Source: Thermoplasmata archaeon
GTDB taxonomy: Archaea; Thermoplasmatota; Penumbrarchaeia; Penumbrarchaeales; Penumbrarchaeaceae
NCBI GenBank assembly: GCA_023145185.1
Contig: JAGLEG010000443.1
Span: forward strand, 1-18,333
Direction: 5' to 3'
DNA: 18,333 nt
Every line of letters starts with the position of its first letter. Position 1 is the first letter of the stretch. This document shows positions 1-8,200 of this stretch, one piece after another. Made by a program: the position numbers and the translations under genes. The notes under the pieces were generated by a model. That model saw nothing but the letters and a program-made list of their open reading frames with translations. It was not told where the DNA came from and ran no database searches.

Positions 1-2057
1 TCAACTCCTTCAACAGGTTCAACAATGGCGAAGTGGATGCGATAGTTACCAAGATGAACGTCTCTGGAGACCACCTTATATTCTCAACCTATATCGGCGG
101 TGGTGGTTTCGATGGGGCCTACGACATAGACGTTGATGATGAAGGCAATGTATATGTGGTTGGCACCACAAGTTCAATGGGCTTTCCCGCAAGTGATTTC
201 GCATACGACAGGACCTACAACGGGGGATTGACCGACGTTTTCCTGTGCAAGCTGAACGTATCGGGCAAGAGGCTTCTGTACACTACCTTCTATGGAGGGG
301 GCGATGAGGATTTCGGCACCGGCATTGCCTACCTTGATAACAGCTGTGTATTTGTCACAGGATACACGAGCTCAACCAACCTGCCAACCACCCCGGGCTC
401 ACTATCTCCCTCTTTCAGGGGAGGGGCATTTGACGGCTTCATCTCCCTGTTCAACCTCTCCATGACCCCCTCAAAGGTCGAAGATTTCAGATCATACCAC
501 GGGGACGAGGAGGTACGTCTCAGCTGGAAACCACCCGTTGATAAGGGTGGAATGGCCCCGATGATGTACAGGATATATCGAGGTATAACCCCTGGATACA
601 TGAATGAGGTGGGAGTGGTGTCAGAGACCACATTTTTGGATACGGGACTGACAAATGGGGAAAAATATCTACATCAGGTCGCCGTCTTCAACGACATTGG
701 ACAGGGCCCGATGAGCGATGTTCTGACCACAAAACCTCGAAGTATACCGAGCGAACCCCTCAACCTCGATCTCGAGTGGGGAGATGAAAATATCATCCTG
801 AGATGGACCCCGCCCTCTGATACGGGTGGACTCAACATCAATGCATACAATATCTACAGGGGGGAGGCTGCCGGGTCGCTTGAATATCTCAGGGGATTGA
901 AGAACGTTCTTGAGTACACCGATAAAGGAGTTGTCAACGGGGTGACATATTACTACGGCATCAGCGCCAACAACACCGAGGGAGAGGGACCCATGGGTGC
1001 CGGGTCATCTGCGATCCCCGCCAGTGTACCCGGGAACCCCGTTAAGCTTACGATCTTACCAGGGGATAAGAGGATCCTTCTGGGTTGGGACGGTCCTGAC
1101 GATGTGGGAGGATCCCCCATACTTGGATACAATATCTACCGGGGCGTATGGGGGACGAATCTCTCATTGTACACCACACTGGAACCTGTAACCTCCTACG
1201 ATGACGTTGATGTGGTAAATGGAGTGATATACAACTACTCCATCAGCGCGTTCAACGAGATCGGCGAGGGGGAGATGGGACCTTCGATATACAGTACACC
1301 TGGCAGCATACCAGATATTGTACTGGACCTTCAGGGTCTACCGGGTTACAATATGGCCACCCTATCCTGGTCCCCACCTGCAGAAAATGGTGGATTCGAC
1401 CTGACGGGCTATCGGGTGTATCGAGGAAGAGATATCGAGAACATGAGACTGATCGGTGACCTGGTCCAGGACACATCATATATCGATCGGAATATTAAGA
1501 ATGGAAAGCTGTTCCACTACAAGGTAAGCGGTGTTAACGTTCTTGGGGAGGGGCCGTTTTCCCAGATCATCGACGTGATCCCTTCGTCAGTGCCGAACCC
1601 GCCTCGGAATTTGGAACCGACCATCGGCATCGGCCACATCAACATCTCATGGGAAGCTCCCGGAGATGATGGCGGGTCGCCAATTACGGGTTACAATGTC
1701 TATCGTGGGATCGGCTCCCTGGATTGGGTCCTCCTTGCATCCCTGCCCAATATCACGACGTATGAGGATAACAATGTCACAATTAATCTGATATATCGAT
1801 ACAGGGTCTCTGCGATCAACATGGTGGGGGAAGGGGACAGTTCAGAGGTCAACGATCTTTTCATAAGCATCGATGATATTCAAATTGTGGAAACGACAGA
1901 GGAGAGCGAGTCCCTTCTGTGGGTTTTACTGGTGATAATTATCGTTGTGGTGGTCGTATTGACCGTTCTTATCGGTGTGGGCATCGTCGTTATTAACATC
2001 AGGGAAAAGAAAGGGGGACACTACCCTCATTTCGATCCCGAGATGTTCAAGGATTAG
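1..2057 (+). CDS. Membrane-anchored surface protein with SBBP beta-propeller repeats and five FN3 domains (5' partial)
   Basis: The frame is open to the left edge, so the N-terminus and any signal peptide are missing; the GTG at 33 is an internal codon, not a start. Numbering from that codon, residues 1-140 carry SBBP-type beta-propeller repeats (motifs such as YIGGGGFDGAYDI, GNVYVVGTT and DVFLCKLN). Five fibronectin type III domains follow at about 145-236, 238-331, 332-427, 428-522 and 523-617, each with a W-x-PP or W-x-xP strand, GG, YxxYRG and a late (E)GEGP motif. Residues 629-656 form one long hydrophobic segment, then a short basic tail (REKKGG), so the protein is probably anchored at its C-terminus with the repeats outside the cell. 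A role in adhesion or the cell envelope is likely; no enzyme domain is visible. It ends with TAG and converges on the protease gene downstream. Confidence 0.85.
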   Translation, partial: NSFNRFNNGEVDAIVTKMNVSGDHLIFSTYIGGGGFDGAYDIDVDDEGNVYVVGTTSSMGFPASDFAYDRTYNGGLTDVFLCKLNVSGKRLLYTTFYGGGDEDFGTGIAYLDNSCVFVTGYTSSTNLPTTPGSLSPSFRGGAFDGFISLFNLSMTPSKVEDFRSYHGDEEVRLSWKPPVDKGGMAPMMYRIYRGITPGYMNEVGVVSETTFLDTGLTNGEKYLHQVAVFNDIGQGPMSDVLTTKPRSIPSEPLNLDLEWGDENIILRWTPPSDTGGLNINAYNIYRGEAAGSLEYLRGLKNVLEYTDKGVVNGVTYYYGISANNTEGEGPMGAGSSAIPASVPGNPVKLTILPGDKRILLGWDGPDDVGGSPILGYNIYRGVWGTNLSLYTTLEPVTSYDDVDVVNGVIYNYSISAFNEIGEGEMGPSIYSTPGSIPDIVLDLQGLPGYNMATLSWSPPAENGGFDLTGYRVYRGRDIENMRLIGDLVQDTSYIDRNIKNGKLFHYKVSGVNVLGEGPFSQIIDVIPSSVPNPPRNLEPTIGIGHINISWEAPGDDGGSPITGYNVYRGIGSLDWVLLASLPNITTYEDNNVTINLIYRYRVSAINMVGEGDSSEVNDLFISIDDIQIVETTEESESLLWVLLVIIIVVVVVLTVLIGVGIVVINIREKKGGHYPHFDPEMFKD

Positions 2058-2153
2058 GGTGGTCCCATCAGGAGATCCGGGCCCCTGATCCTGTTGTGAA
2101 TGGCCTGAGGGCCGAAGCTCGGGGGGTGAGCTCATCCAGGTCCATCAACTCCA

Positions 2154-2160
2154 TTTTTTT
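2154..2160 (+). terminator. T7 tract, possible archaeal terminator of the SBBP/FN3 gene
   Basis: A run of seven T lies about 97 bases after the TAG at 2057, in the short spacer between convergent genes and just before the end of the minus-strand protease gene. Archaeal RNA polymerase can stop at T-tracts without a hairpin, and no clear stem precedes this one. Position and base run are seen; function is inferred. Confidence 0.35.
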
Positions 2161-2171
2161 CAAAACGATCC

Positions 2172-5100
2172 CTATTCTCTCATCCCATCTTCCAGCTCCT
2201 CTATCTGACCGTGAGTGGCTCCTTTTCTCCTCTTCAGGAATATCGCCAGGGAGATCATCCCCACGATCAGCAGGATAGGGAGCATCAGGAGAAGATTCCA
2301 GGGACCGGTATCTTCCTCTATCTCGTCGGGGACCGGAACAGGAACGATAGCCGGCGGTGCGGTCAGATCGATCCTGAAGGACCCTTCGGCGGTGGTCTTC
2401 ATTCCAGCGAGATCTGTTATGGCGATGTAAAACGAATGGTTCCCCTCCTCAAGGCCCATGATCGAATGCTCTCTCGCATCCACGGAGAGGATGAGCTCCT
2501 CTCCTCCATCCATTGATAAGGTGATCAGCGAGATACCGCTCCCGCTATCGGTTACATTCCAGGTTATCGTGACATTCACATCCTTCAAGGTGGAACCTTC
2601 GGCGGGGGAAGAAAGTGTCAGGACAGGGGGCGAAACATCTATCTTGAACTCCATTTTTTTTATCTGTTCCCAGTTTCCAGCCCTGTCCTGCGACCTGTAC
2701 TCCAGGAGATGGTATCCATTCGCCATCACCTGGAAAAAACCATCGTATTCATTCCAGGGGCTGCCATCCAACCTGAATTCGGTGCGGTGGTGGCCGCTGA
2801 TCACATCGGATCCCTTCAGCGTGAACGTGACCGGATCAATGAACCATCCATCCCCCCCTCCCTTCTCCTCTATCTGTATGGCGGTGTGCGGGGGTGTGTG
2901 GTCCATTGCAAGGACCACTGCCCTCGGTTCCTCCTCGTTCCCACAGATATCCCTTGAGTGGTAGCCTATGATGAACTCCCCCTCCCCGGACAGCTCCATC
3001 TCTTCAGAGTACGTCTCCCACCTGCTCTCGAAGAAACGATATCTGATCTGGTGGATGCCCGATGGTCCATCCTCTGCCGAGAGGTTTAAAGTGACGTTGG
3101 ACGTGTACCATCCTTCCCGCCCCTCTTCCCCTGTGATGGTCAACATTGTGACCGGGGTCTCGGTATCGATGGAAAATGAGACCAACCCCTCAGTTTCCAC
3201 ATTGCCAGCGCTATCTCTGGACCGGTATTCCACCGTGTAAATGCCGGAGATATTGAAGTTGACTGAGTGGGAATGATCCAGCCAGGCCTCACCGTTGACC
3301 CTGTATTGAACGGCCCGTACTCCGCTCGTCTCGTCCACGGCGGAGAGGGTGAGGATCACCCCGGTATCGTACCAACCCTCTTTTCCCTCTCCTCCAACAA
3401 GTTCGTGTGAGGTTACGGGGGCAGTGGTATCGATCTGGAACTCCATCTCCTCCCTCTCCCCGATGTTCCCCGCCCGGTCCACACCATGGTATATGACATG
3501 ATGGCCACCATCTCCCGTGATAGGTATGTCTCCCAGATATATCGTGGATACATTTCCATCCAATTCGTACAATATCTCCCCAACGCCGGCAATATCATCC
3601 GTTGCAGAGATGTTGATCGAGATATTGCCAAGGTACCAACCATCATCTCCCTGGAGGCCCATTGTCGTCACCTCCAGGGTTGGGGGCTCATCGTCCAGGA
3701 AGAAGGATATCTCCCTCTCCTTATGGAGTCTTCCGTAGTGGGCCCTGACCTTCGCGGTGTGAGGGCCGTACCCTGTGATATCCGTTCCTATGTGATGTTC
3801 CCACTCCCCCCTTCCATCGGCAAGTTCGAAGGGGCCTCCGTCTATGCTTACCTCTACCCTGTAAACGGAATTGGAGGCCCAGCCGGAGATCGTCCCATTG
3901 TATCCAAGCAGGTCATCGGGACCTGGATCTGTGATGTGCAAGATGCTCACAAGGCCCTTCATGCAGAGGTTGGATGTCTCGTTCCGCTCGTACAGGTCCT
4001 TCCAGATCCCATCCTCATGATAGAAGCTCTGGTCGGCATCCGATCTCGACACCACCCAGGGGTCCGATCTGGTACCATCGAGAAGGACCGGCACCTGGGA
4101 CGTCCTATCCATTGCCAGGCCTCCACTGGATACGCTCTGGTATATGTAGAGATCATCGCCCTCCTCGAGCTTGACGATCTCCGGGAGGTCCAGGGTGTGG
4201 AAGCCCATATGATCCTCATGGGTGGATATGACCGACAGCTCATCTGTCAATCTCCCGTCCTTGAAGGAGTCGAAGACCTTCATGGTCACGTCAACATCAT
4301 CCTCCGCCGTAAAGAAGCTGACGGACTCCAGCGACTCATTCCTGTCGGCAACGAAACGGTTGAACCCCTCATTTGATACCTCGAGTGTTTCCCTCCATCC
4401 GTGGTAATCGTGAAAGTAGGCCCTGTCGAAACCGCTGAACTCCACGTCCTGGAAGGATACTGCTCCCAGATAGGGGTCCCTGCAGGCCCACTTATCATAA
4501 TACGATATCCAGAAGAAACCATCGAGCAGCGTATCAGAACCCCAGCTGTTCTTGCACAACCATGCGCCATCCAGGGGGGCCTGCGTTATCTTGTTATCAT
4601 CCCAGCCAATTATCGCGATCGCGTGATTGACCAGATTGTTATCCGTTGGCGGCTGGTAGAAGGTGAAATTGGTCTGCTCCATGAACTCTGCCGAGGCATA
4701 CATGCAGGTCCCGATGGCGCCATGGTCCATTATGGACCCCTTGATCGTGTCAATATTCTCAAGGTCCTCTCCGAGGATGTACCATTCGATCTGACGGGGG
4801 CGAAAATAGTGATATGTCGGTGACCATAGTTTGGAGGGGGTCTTCTTTGAGGGACTGTCGATATCCCTCACCGCCCCATCCCCCCTCGACAGGTACGCTG
4901 CTGTCATCAGGTAATCACCGCCGTAATGGACCCATAGATCACCACCCTCGGGGGGGTCCCTGTCAAGGTTGGAGAAATTGTTGAAGCCGTTCCACCAGTC
5001 CAGGTGATATTCCGCCAGGTTAGGCTCCCCGTTGTCTCCCCCGGATGACCAGTTCCCGGTCATTAACAGATTCGACTCCATGGATGCCATTGCAGCGTGT

Positions 5101-5306
5101 GCCCAGCACGTTCCTCCCTCCTGAGAACGGATGGCTGTCACGTAGCTGTTCCCATCCACATCACGCAGATCATAGGATAGTGGAATATCGTCCCTGTTCG
5201 GTAGATCGATCATATCGGACCCCGAGACGGCACCCAGCAGGGGAAGGAGGAGGGTAAAAATGAACATTAATGCGAAATAACACGAGCGAACGGCCCTCCT
5301 TCTCAT
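2172..5306 (-). CDS. Secreted, membrane-anchored C1-family cysteine protease with lectin-like region and Ig-like repeats
   Basis: The start is the ATG at 5306, preceded by GGAGGT with an 8-base spacer and giving a signal peptide (MRRRAVRS, then a hydrophobic core to about residue 28). The frame stays open 78 codons further upstream, but that extension would bury the signal peptide. The mature enzyme is a papain-like C1 peptidase: oxyanion-hole Gln62, catalytic Cys67 in GGTCWAHA, His228 in LVNHAIAIIGW and Asn253 in CKNSWG, all present. Residues about 293-450 resemble the lectin-like domain found behind such peptidases in archaea. Four OmpL47/Ig-like repeats follow (about 542-627, 629-714, 716-803 and 805-890; shared GWY/GWF, SG and DRAGN-type motifs), then one further Ig-like domain at about 894-981. 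A membrane helix at 1003-1024 ends in KRRK. It probably acts on extracellular protein or peptides while tethered to the cell. 1044 aa; the stop is TAG. Confidence 0.88.
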   Translation of the reverse strand: MRRRAVRSCYFALMFIFTLLLPLLGAVSGSDMIDLPNRDDIPLSYDLRDVDGNSYVTAIRSQEGGTCWAHAAMASMESNLLMTGNWSSGGDNGEPNLAEYHLDWWNGFNNFSNLDRDPPEGGDLWVHYGGDYLMTAAYLSRGDGAVRDIDSPSKKTPSKLWSPTYHYFRPRQIEWYILGEDLENIDTIKGSIMDHGAIGTCMYASAEFMEQTNFTFYQPPTDNNLVNHAIAIIGWDDNKITQAPLDGAWLCKNSWGSDTLLDGFFWISYYDKWACRDPYLGAVSFQDVEFSGFDRAYFHDYHGWRETLEVSNEGFNRFVADRNESLESVSFFTAEDDVDVTMKVFDSFKDGRLTDELSVISTHEDHMGFHTLDLPEIVKLEEGDDLYIYQSVSSGGLAMDRTSQVPVLLDGTRSDPWVVSRSDADQSFYHEDGIWKDLYERNETSNLCMKGLVSILHITDPGPDDLLGYNGTISGWASNSVYRVEVSIDGGPFELADGRGEWEHHIGTDITGYGPHTAKVRAHYGRLHKEREISFFLDDEPPTLEVTTMGLQGDDGWYLGNISINISATDDIAGVGEILYELDGNVSTIYLGDIPITGDGGHHVIYHGVDRAGNIGEREEMEFQIDTTAPVTSHELVGGEGKEGWYDTGVILTLSAVDETSGVRAVQYRVNGEAWLDHSHSVNFNISGIYTVEYRSRDSAGNVETEGLVSFSIDTETPVTMLTITGEEGREGWYTSNVTLNLSAEDGPSGIHQIRYRFFESRWETYSEEMELSGEGEFIIGYHSRDICGNEEEPRAVVLAMDHTPPHTAIQIEEKGGGDGWFIDPVTFTLKGSDVISGHHRTEFRLDGSPWNEYDGFFQVMANGYHLLEYRSQDRAGNWEQIKKMEFKIDVSPPVLTLSSPAEGSTLKDVNVTITWNVTDSGSGISLITLSMDGGEELILSVDAREHSIMGLEEGNHSFYIAITDLAGMKTTAEGSFRIDLTAPPAIVPVPVPDEIEEDTGPWNLLLMLPILLIVGMISLAIFLKRRKGATHGQIEELEDGMRE

Positions 5307-5348
5307 CAGATGATACCTCCAAAATACGTGTAAACGTTCATGCCAGTA

Positions 5349-5356
5349 GTATAAAC
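5349..5356 (-). promoter_or_regulatory. TATA-like box of the C1 protease gene
   Basis: On the minus strand GTTTATAC lies about 43 bases upstream of the ATG at 5306. Transcription would start near 5326 and leave a leader of about 20 bases that contains the GGAGGT ribosome site. Matched by eye to the archaeal TATA consensus; no BRE element is obvious. Confidence 0.4.
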
Positions 5357-5568
5357 AAGTCGGGTCTGTATTAATAATGGTTATGGTGCATCGGTTGAAC
5401 AGCCTGATACATGGACATGCAGTTCCTGAAGGGAGGGCCGTCTCATTCTTTCTACTTGAAAGAAAAGTGTATGATCGGAAAAGACGGCTGTGACCGTGGA
5501 TGATGGCAAAAGAGGAAAACTTCAATATCATTGAGGTCAATTGTTATCTGATCTTTTAGGTGATCTAT

Positions 5569-5850
5569 ATGATGCTTGAGGAGAAGAAATGTACCGAATG
5601 CTCCGGAAAAATGGTGCCGGGGCAACTGATCGATAAAAGCTATATGACCTCGGGGCCTCAGCACTGGTCCAGAAAGGCCACCAGTATCATGGGGATCGGA
5701 CTGGGCCACAGCTATTCCATCGTCTCCTACCGGTGTGAGAAGTGCGGTTTCCTGAAGAACTACGCACTTGAGGAGCCCGTTGATCAAGACACCAAAAATG
5801 ACGTTAACGAATTCGAGGATAAGGTCGAATCGAATCCGATGATGATGTGA
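5569..5850 (+). CDS. Small zinc-ribbon protein of unknown role
   Basis: A 93-residue protein with two CxxC knuckles, Cys8/Cys11 (KCTECSG) and Cys56/Cys59 (RCEKCGF), spaced as in a four-cysteine zinc ribbon. The tail is acidic and ends in a run of Met (NPMMM). AGGTGATC at 5558-5565 matches the archaeal anti-SD end; aligned to that, the ATG at 5569 has the best spacing, while the ATG at 5572 is one codon later and a GTG at 5560 lies inside the SD itself. There is no membrane segment or signal peptide. It stands alone, divergent from the protease gene. The fold call rests on the cysteines; nucleic-acid or protein binding is possible, but I do not recognise a specific family. Confidence 0.7.
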   Translation: MMLEEKKCTECSGKMVPGQLIDKSYMTSGPQHWSRKATSIMGIGLGHSYSIVSYRCEKCGFLKNYALEEPVDQDTKNDVNEFEDKVESNPMMM

Positions 5851-5912
5851 GCGATAGAGCGTTGATGGTCATCCGATCCAGATCCTACCTGAAATAATTG
5901 GTATTAAAGGAA

Positions 5913-5920
5913 GATATTTA
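5913..5920 (+). promoter_or_regulatory. TATA-like box for the beta-helix gene, leaderless spacing
   Basis: GATATTTA is centred about 26 bases before the ATG at 5943. In archaea transcription starts about 22-27 bases after the TATA centre, so the message would begin at or next to the start codon. No Shine-Dalgarno site is seen before this ATG, which agrees with a leaderless transcript. Confidence 0.45.
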
Positions 5921-5942
5921 GAGAGATAAGACGTTTGGGTCA

Positions 5943-7301
5943 ATGGATCGAATTGTTATGGACCCTTCATTAAAATCTCCATCCTCCTTACTTGATCTCC
6001 ATAACGATCGCAGCATATATTATGAGGAGACGATCAAGCATTTCATCAGGATCTGGATGGGCCATAAAAATAAAATAATCGCCTCGGGAACAATAATTGC
6101 GCTACTTCTGGTATCGATGCTTTTGATAATGTCCTATAATGAGTTCATCAGAGACAGGAGACCGGATTGGTGTGATGAAAGTATATCTCGTCCTGTATTC
6201 AATGGAGAGGTCCACGAAGTTGATCTCTCCGGCAACAGGGATTTCTCAACCATTCAAGAGGCGATAAATAACGCCTCTTCCGGCGATACTATCATCATAG
6301 GTCCAGGCACATATTATGAGAATTTAAAATTGAACAAGACTCTGCATCTTGTAGGGAATGGATCCAGTACGGTGATAGCCAGTTGGAACCCTGCCCCGTT
6401 AATAACAATACTGGCGGGTGTTGATGGATGCCATCTGGAAAATATCACGTTAAACGCGCTTAGAACAAGCTCTCAAGGGGACACCATCCAGGTTCTATCT
6501 GATGGGAACCTCATTGAAGGCTGTAATATAACCGATGGATATGGCAATGGAATTGCCCTTTGGTGGGCGAGCTTCAATACTATTGAACGTTGCGTCATCG
6601 AGAAGACCATTACGGGCATTGAAATATATGAAGGTGAAAGGAATCAGGTGGTCAATTGCAGAATATCAGACGCATTCAGTCATGGCATCTATGTGGGGTC
6701 GAATAGGAATTTGATTGAAGAAAATTACATAATTGATACAAAATATGGCATCTGGATCTCATCAGGAGAAAACAATGCTATCGCAGATAATAATTATCGG
6801 GTCATTGAAGAATATGATATTTTCGACGGTGGAGATGAGACGTATATTGGTGAGAGGACTCCATCTGTCGACCACCCGGACAAGTCATTGATGCATATAA
6901 GAAGGGGAAGTATAATATTTCTTTCCGTTACACTCCCAACAATGATATTATTGGATGTTCTATTTATCAAGATCAAAAGGAAGATCCTTTCCCGCCATGA
7001 AAATATTGATACAAAAACAGGGTTTGGATCCCGAATCAATAAGGTATTTGGATTGATGATATCCTTTCAGATCGGAGGTATATTCCTGTATATTCTCTCC
7101 TATGGATATCTACAGTTCCTTCTGGTGTTGGATATTGAGGGGGCAAAATTCCTGGTTGTTTGCTGTTTCCTTCTACCCCTTCTTTTTTTTGCCAGCGTGT
7201 TTTTGATATTTCTCTCTTTCTTCACCATGTTGGTGATCTACCTCGATCTCTACAAAACAAGTATTGATCTTAAAATATTATCGAAGGAGATCAGGTCATA
7301 G
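5943..7301 (+). CDS. NosD-like parallel beta-helix protein with membrane domain
   Basis: A 452-residue protein. A membrane segment at about 43-64 is followed by a right-handed beta-helix (pectin-lyase-like/NosD-like) region at about 90-290: it opens with DFSTIQEAIN and GDTIIIGPGTYYEN and continues as short repeats (NLIEGCNITDGYGNGI, NTIERCVIE, NQVVNCRISDAFSHGI, NLIEENYIID). The C-terminal third has hydrophobic spans near 322-343, 368-396 and 401-435, the last long enough for two helices. No catalytic site is evident; an outward-facing helix domain on a membrane base, binding carbohydrate or other envelope material, is the simplest reading. The gene is much richer in AT than its right-hand neighbours, with many ATA and AAA codons, suggesting different origin or selection. 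The ATG at 5943 was chosen from the promoter spacing; the ATG at 5958 and a later one at codon 39 are alternatives. Confidence 0.72.
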   Translation: MDRIVMDPSLKSPSSLLDLHNDRSIYYEETIKHFIRIWMGHKNKIIASGTIIALLLVSMLLIMSYNEFIRDRRPDWCDESISRPVFNGEVHEVDLSGNRDFSTIQEAINNASSGDTIIIGPGTYYENLKLNKTLHLVGNGSSTVIASWNPAPLITILAGVDGCHLENITLNALRTSSQGDTIQVLSDGNLIEGCNITDGYGNGIALWWASFNTIERCVIEKTITGIEIYEGERNQVVNCRISDAFSHGIYVGSNRNLIEENYIIDTKYGIWISSGENNAIADNNYRVIEEYDIFDGGDETYIGERTPSVDHPDKSLMHIRRGSIIFLSVTLPTMILLDVLFIKIKRKILSRHENIDTKTGFGSRINKVFGLMISFQIGGIFLYILSYGYLQFLLVLDIEGAKFLVVCCFLLPLLFFASVFLIFLSFFTMLVIYLDLYKTSIDLKILSKEIRS

Positions 7302-7392
7302 TGTTTCCACCTCCTACCCTGAAGATAAAATCTGATAGCATACGGAATTCGAGCTTCCCGACAAATCCATTATCAAGGGAAACGTCCATAAG

Positions 7393-8112
7393 ATGTTCAA
7401 GATGACGCCAGCAGGACCGGACGGGGACGACATAAAGGAGCAGGTGAGGGAAGCATACAACGCGATCGCTCCCCACTTCTCCAGGACCCGCGAGAGGATA
7501 TGGCCCCCTACGGAAGTTTTCCTGAAGGATGTCTCCCCCTGCAAGATCGCAGACCTGGGATGCGGGACGGGGCGCGCCATCTCGAGATGTGTGGAGCTGG
7601 GATGTGACGTTATTGGGATCGACAGCTCATCGGAGCAGTTGAACCACTCCAGAGAACGGCTTGAGAACCTGGGGGCCCCGAAAGGGACCTACATCTTGAT
7701 CCAGGCGGATCTGGAGGAGATCCCTCTTGAGGATACGTCGGTCCACAACTGCATCATGATCGCCTCCATTCACCACCTTCCCACAAGGGACCAGAGGATC
7801 AACTCCCTCAGGGAGGCGTTGAGGGTCACCAGGCCTGGAGGGTCCTTCCAGGTCTCGGCCTGGACCTGGGACCAGGAGAGGTTCAGAAAGGAGCACCTCT
7901 CCAGAGTGAACAGCAGCAGGGAACCTGGCCCCCTGGACGGCCCACTGCCGGGGGACTTCCTCGTGCCGTGGAAGGAAGGTGTCCAGAGGATGAGGTTCTA
8001 CCACCTCTACGGACCTGGAGAGCTTGAGGAGGAGGTCGCCCGATCAGGATGGAAGCTGGTCCGCTCCTACTTCGACGGGAGGAACCACTGGGCCGAGGCG
8101 GTCAGGGTTTAA
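7393..8112 (+). CDS. Class I SAM-dependent methyltransferase, Trm9/ALKBH8-like
   Basis: A 239-residue methyltransferase. The SAM site is clear: motif I ADLGCGTG (53-60), the acidic end of strand 2 in GIDSS (Asp77), ADLEEIP (105-111) and a post-motif RPGG (147-150). Features typical of the tRNA wobble-uridine methyltransferase family Trm9/ALKBH8 are also present: an N-terminal YNAIAPHFSRTRERIWP (22-38), ASIHHLPTRDQRI (124-136), a W-DQE element near 158-162, and the late VPWKEG...RFYHLYGPGELE (191-212). The expected role is methyl transfer to a carboxymethyl-type modification at U34 of tRNA; the exact substrate is inferred from resemblance. The ATG at 7393 is the first in frame, with an ATG three codons later as alternative; no strong SD is seen. 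The gene stands alone before the ATP-NAD kinase. Confidence 0.8.
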   Translation: MFKMTPAGPDGDDIKEQVREAYNAIAPHFSRTRERIWPPTEVFLKDVSPCKIADLGCGTGRAISRCVELGCDVIGIDSSSEQLNHSRERLENLGAPKGTYILIQADLEEIPLEDTSVHNCIMIASIHHLPTRDQRINSLREALRVTRPGGSFQVSAWTWDQERFRKEHLSRVNSSREPGPLDGPLPGDFLVPWKEGVQRMRFYHLYGPGELEEEVARSGWKLVRSYFDGRNHWAEAVRV

Positions 8113-8170
8113 CGAAAAGCTCAACCGATCATGTCAAACGGCCACCTGATCATAAAAGAACATTCGATGG

Positions 8171-8178
8171 TTTTAAAA
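8171..8178 (+). promoter_or_regulatory. TATA-like box for the ATP-NAD kinase gene, leaderless spacing
   Basis: TTTTAAAA is centred about 26 bases before the ATG at 8201, the same distance as at 5913-5920. No SD-like motif lies between it and the start codon, so a leaderless message is likely. Confidence 0.45.
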
Positions 8179-8200
8179 CAGCGACCCCCATGCAGCTTAC

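Noticed and set aside
2649..2661. T-rich tract as a terminator
   Set aside because: It lies inside the protease coding region (codons for Lys-Lys-Met), so it has no role as a gene end.
3486..4376. Plus-strand open frame of 296 codons
   Set aside because: Antisense to the C1 protease across its lectin-like and first Ig-like regions; no ribosome site or domain.
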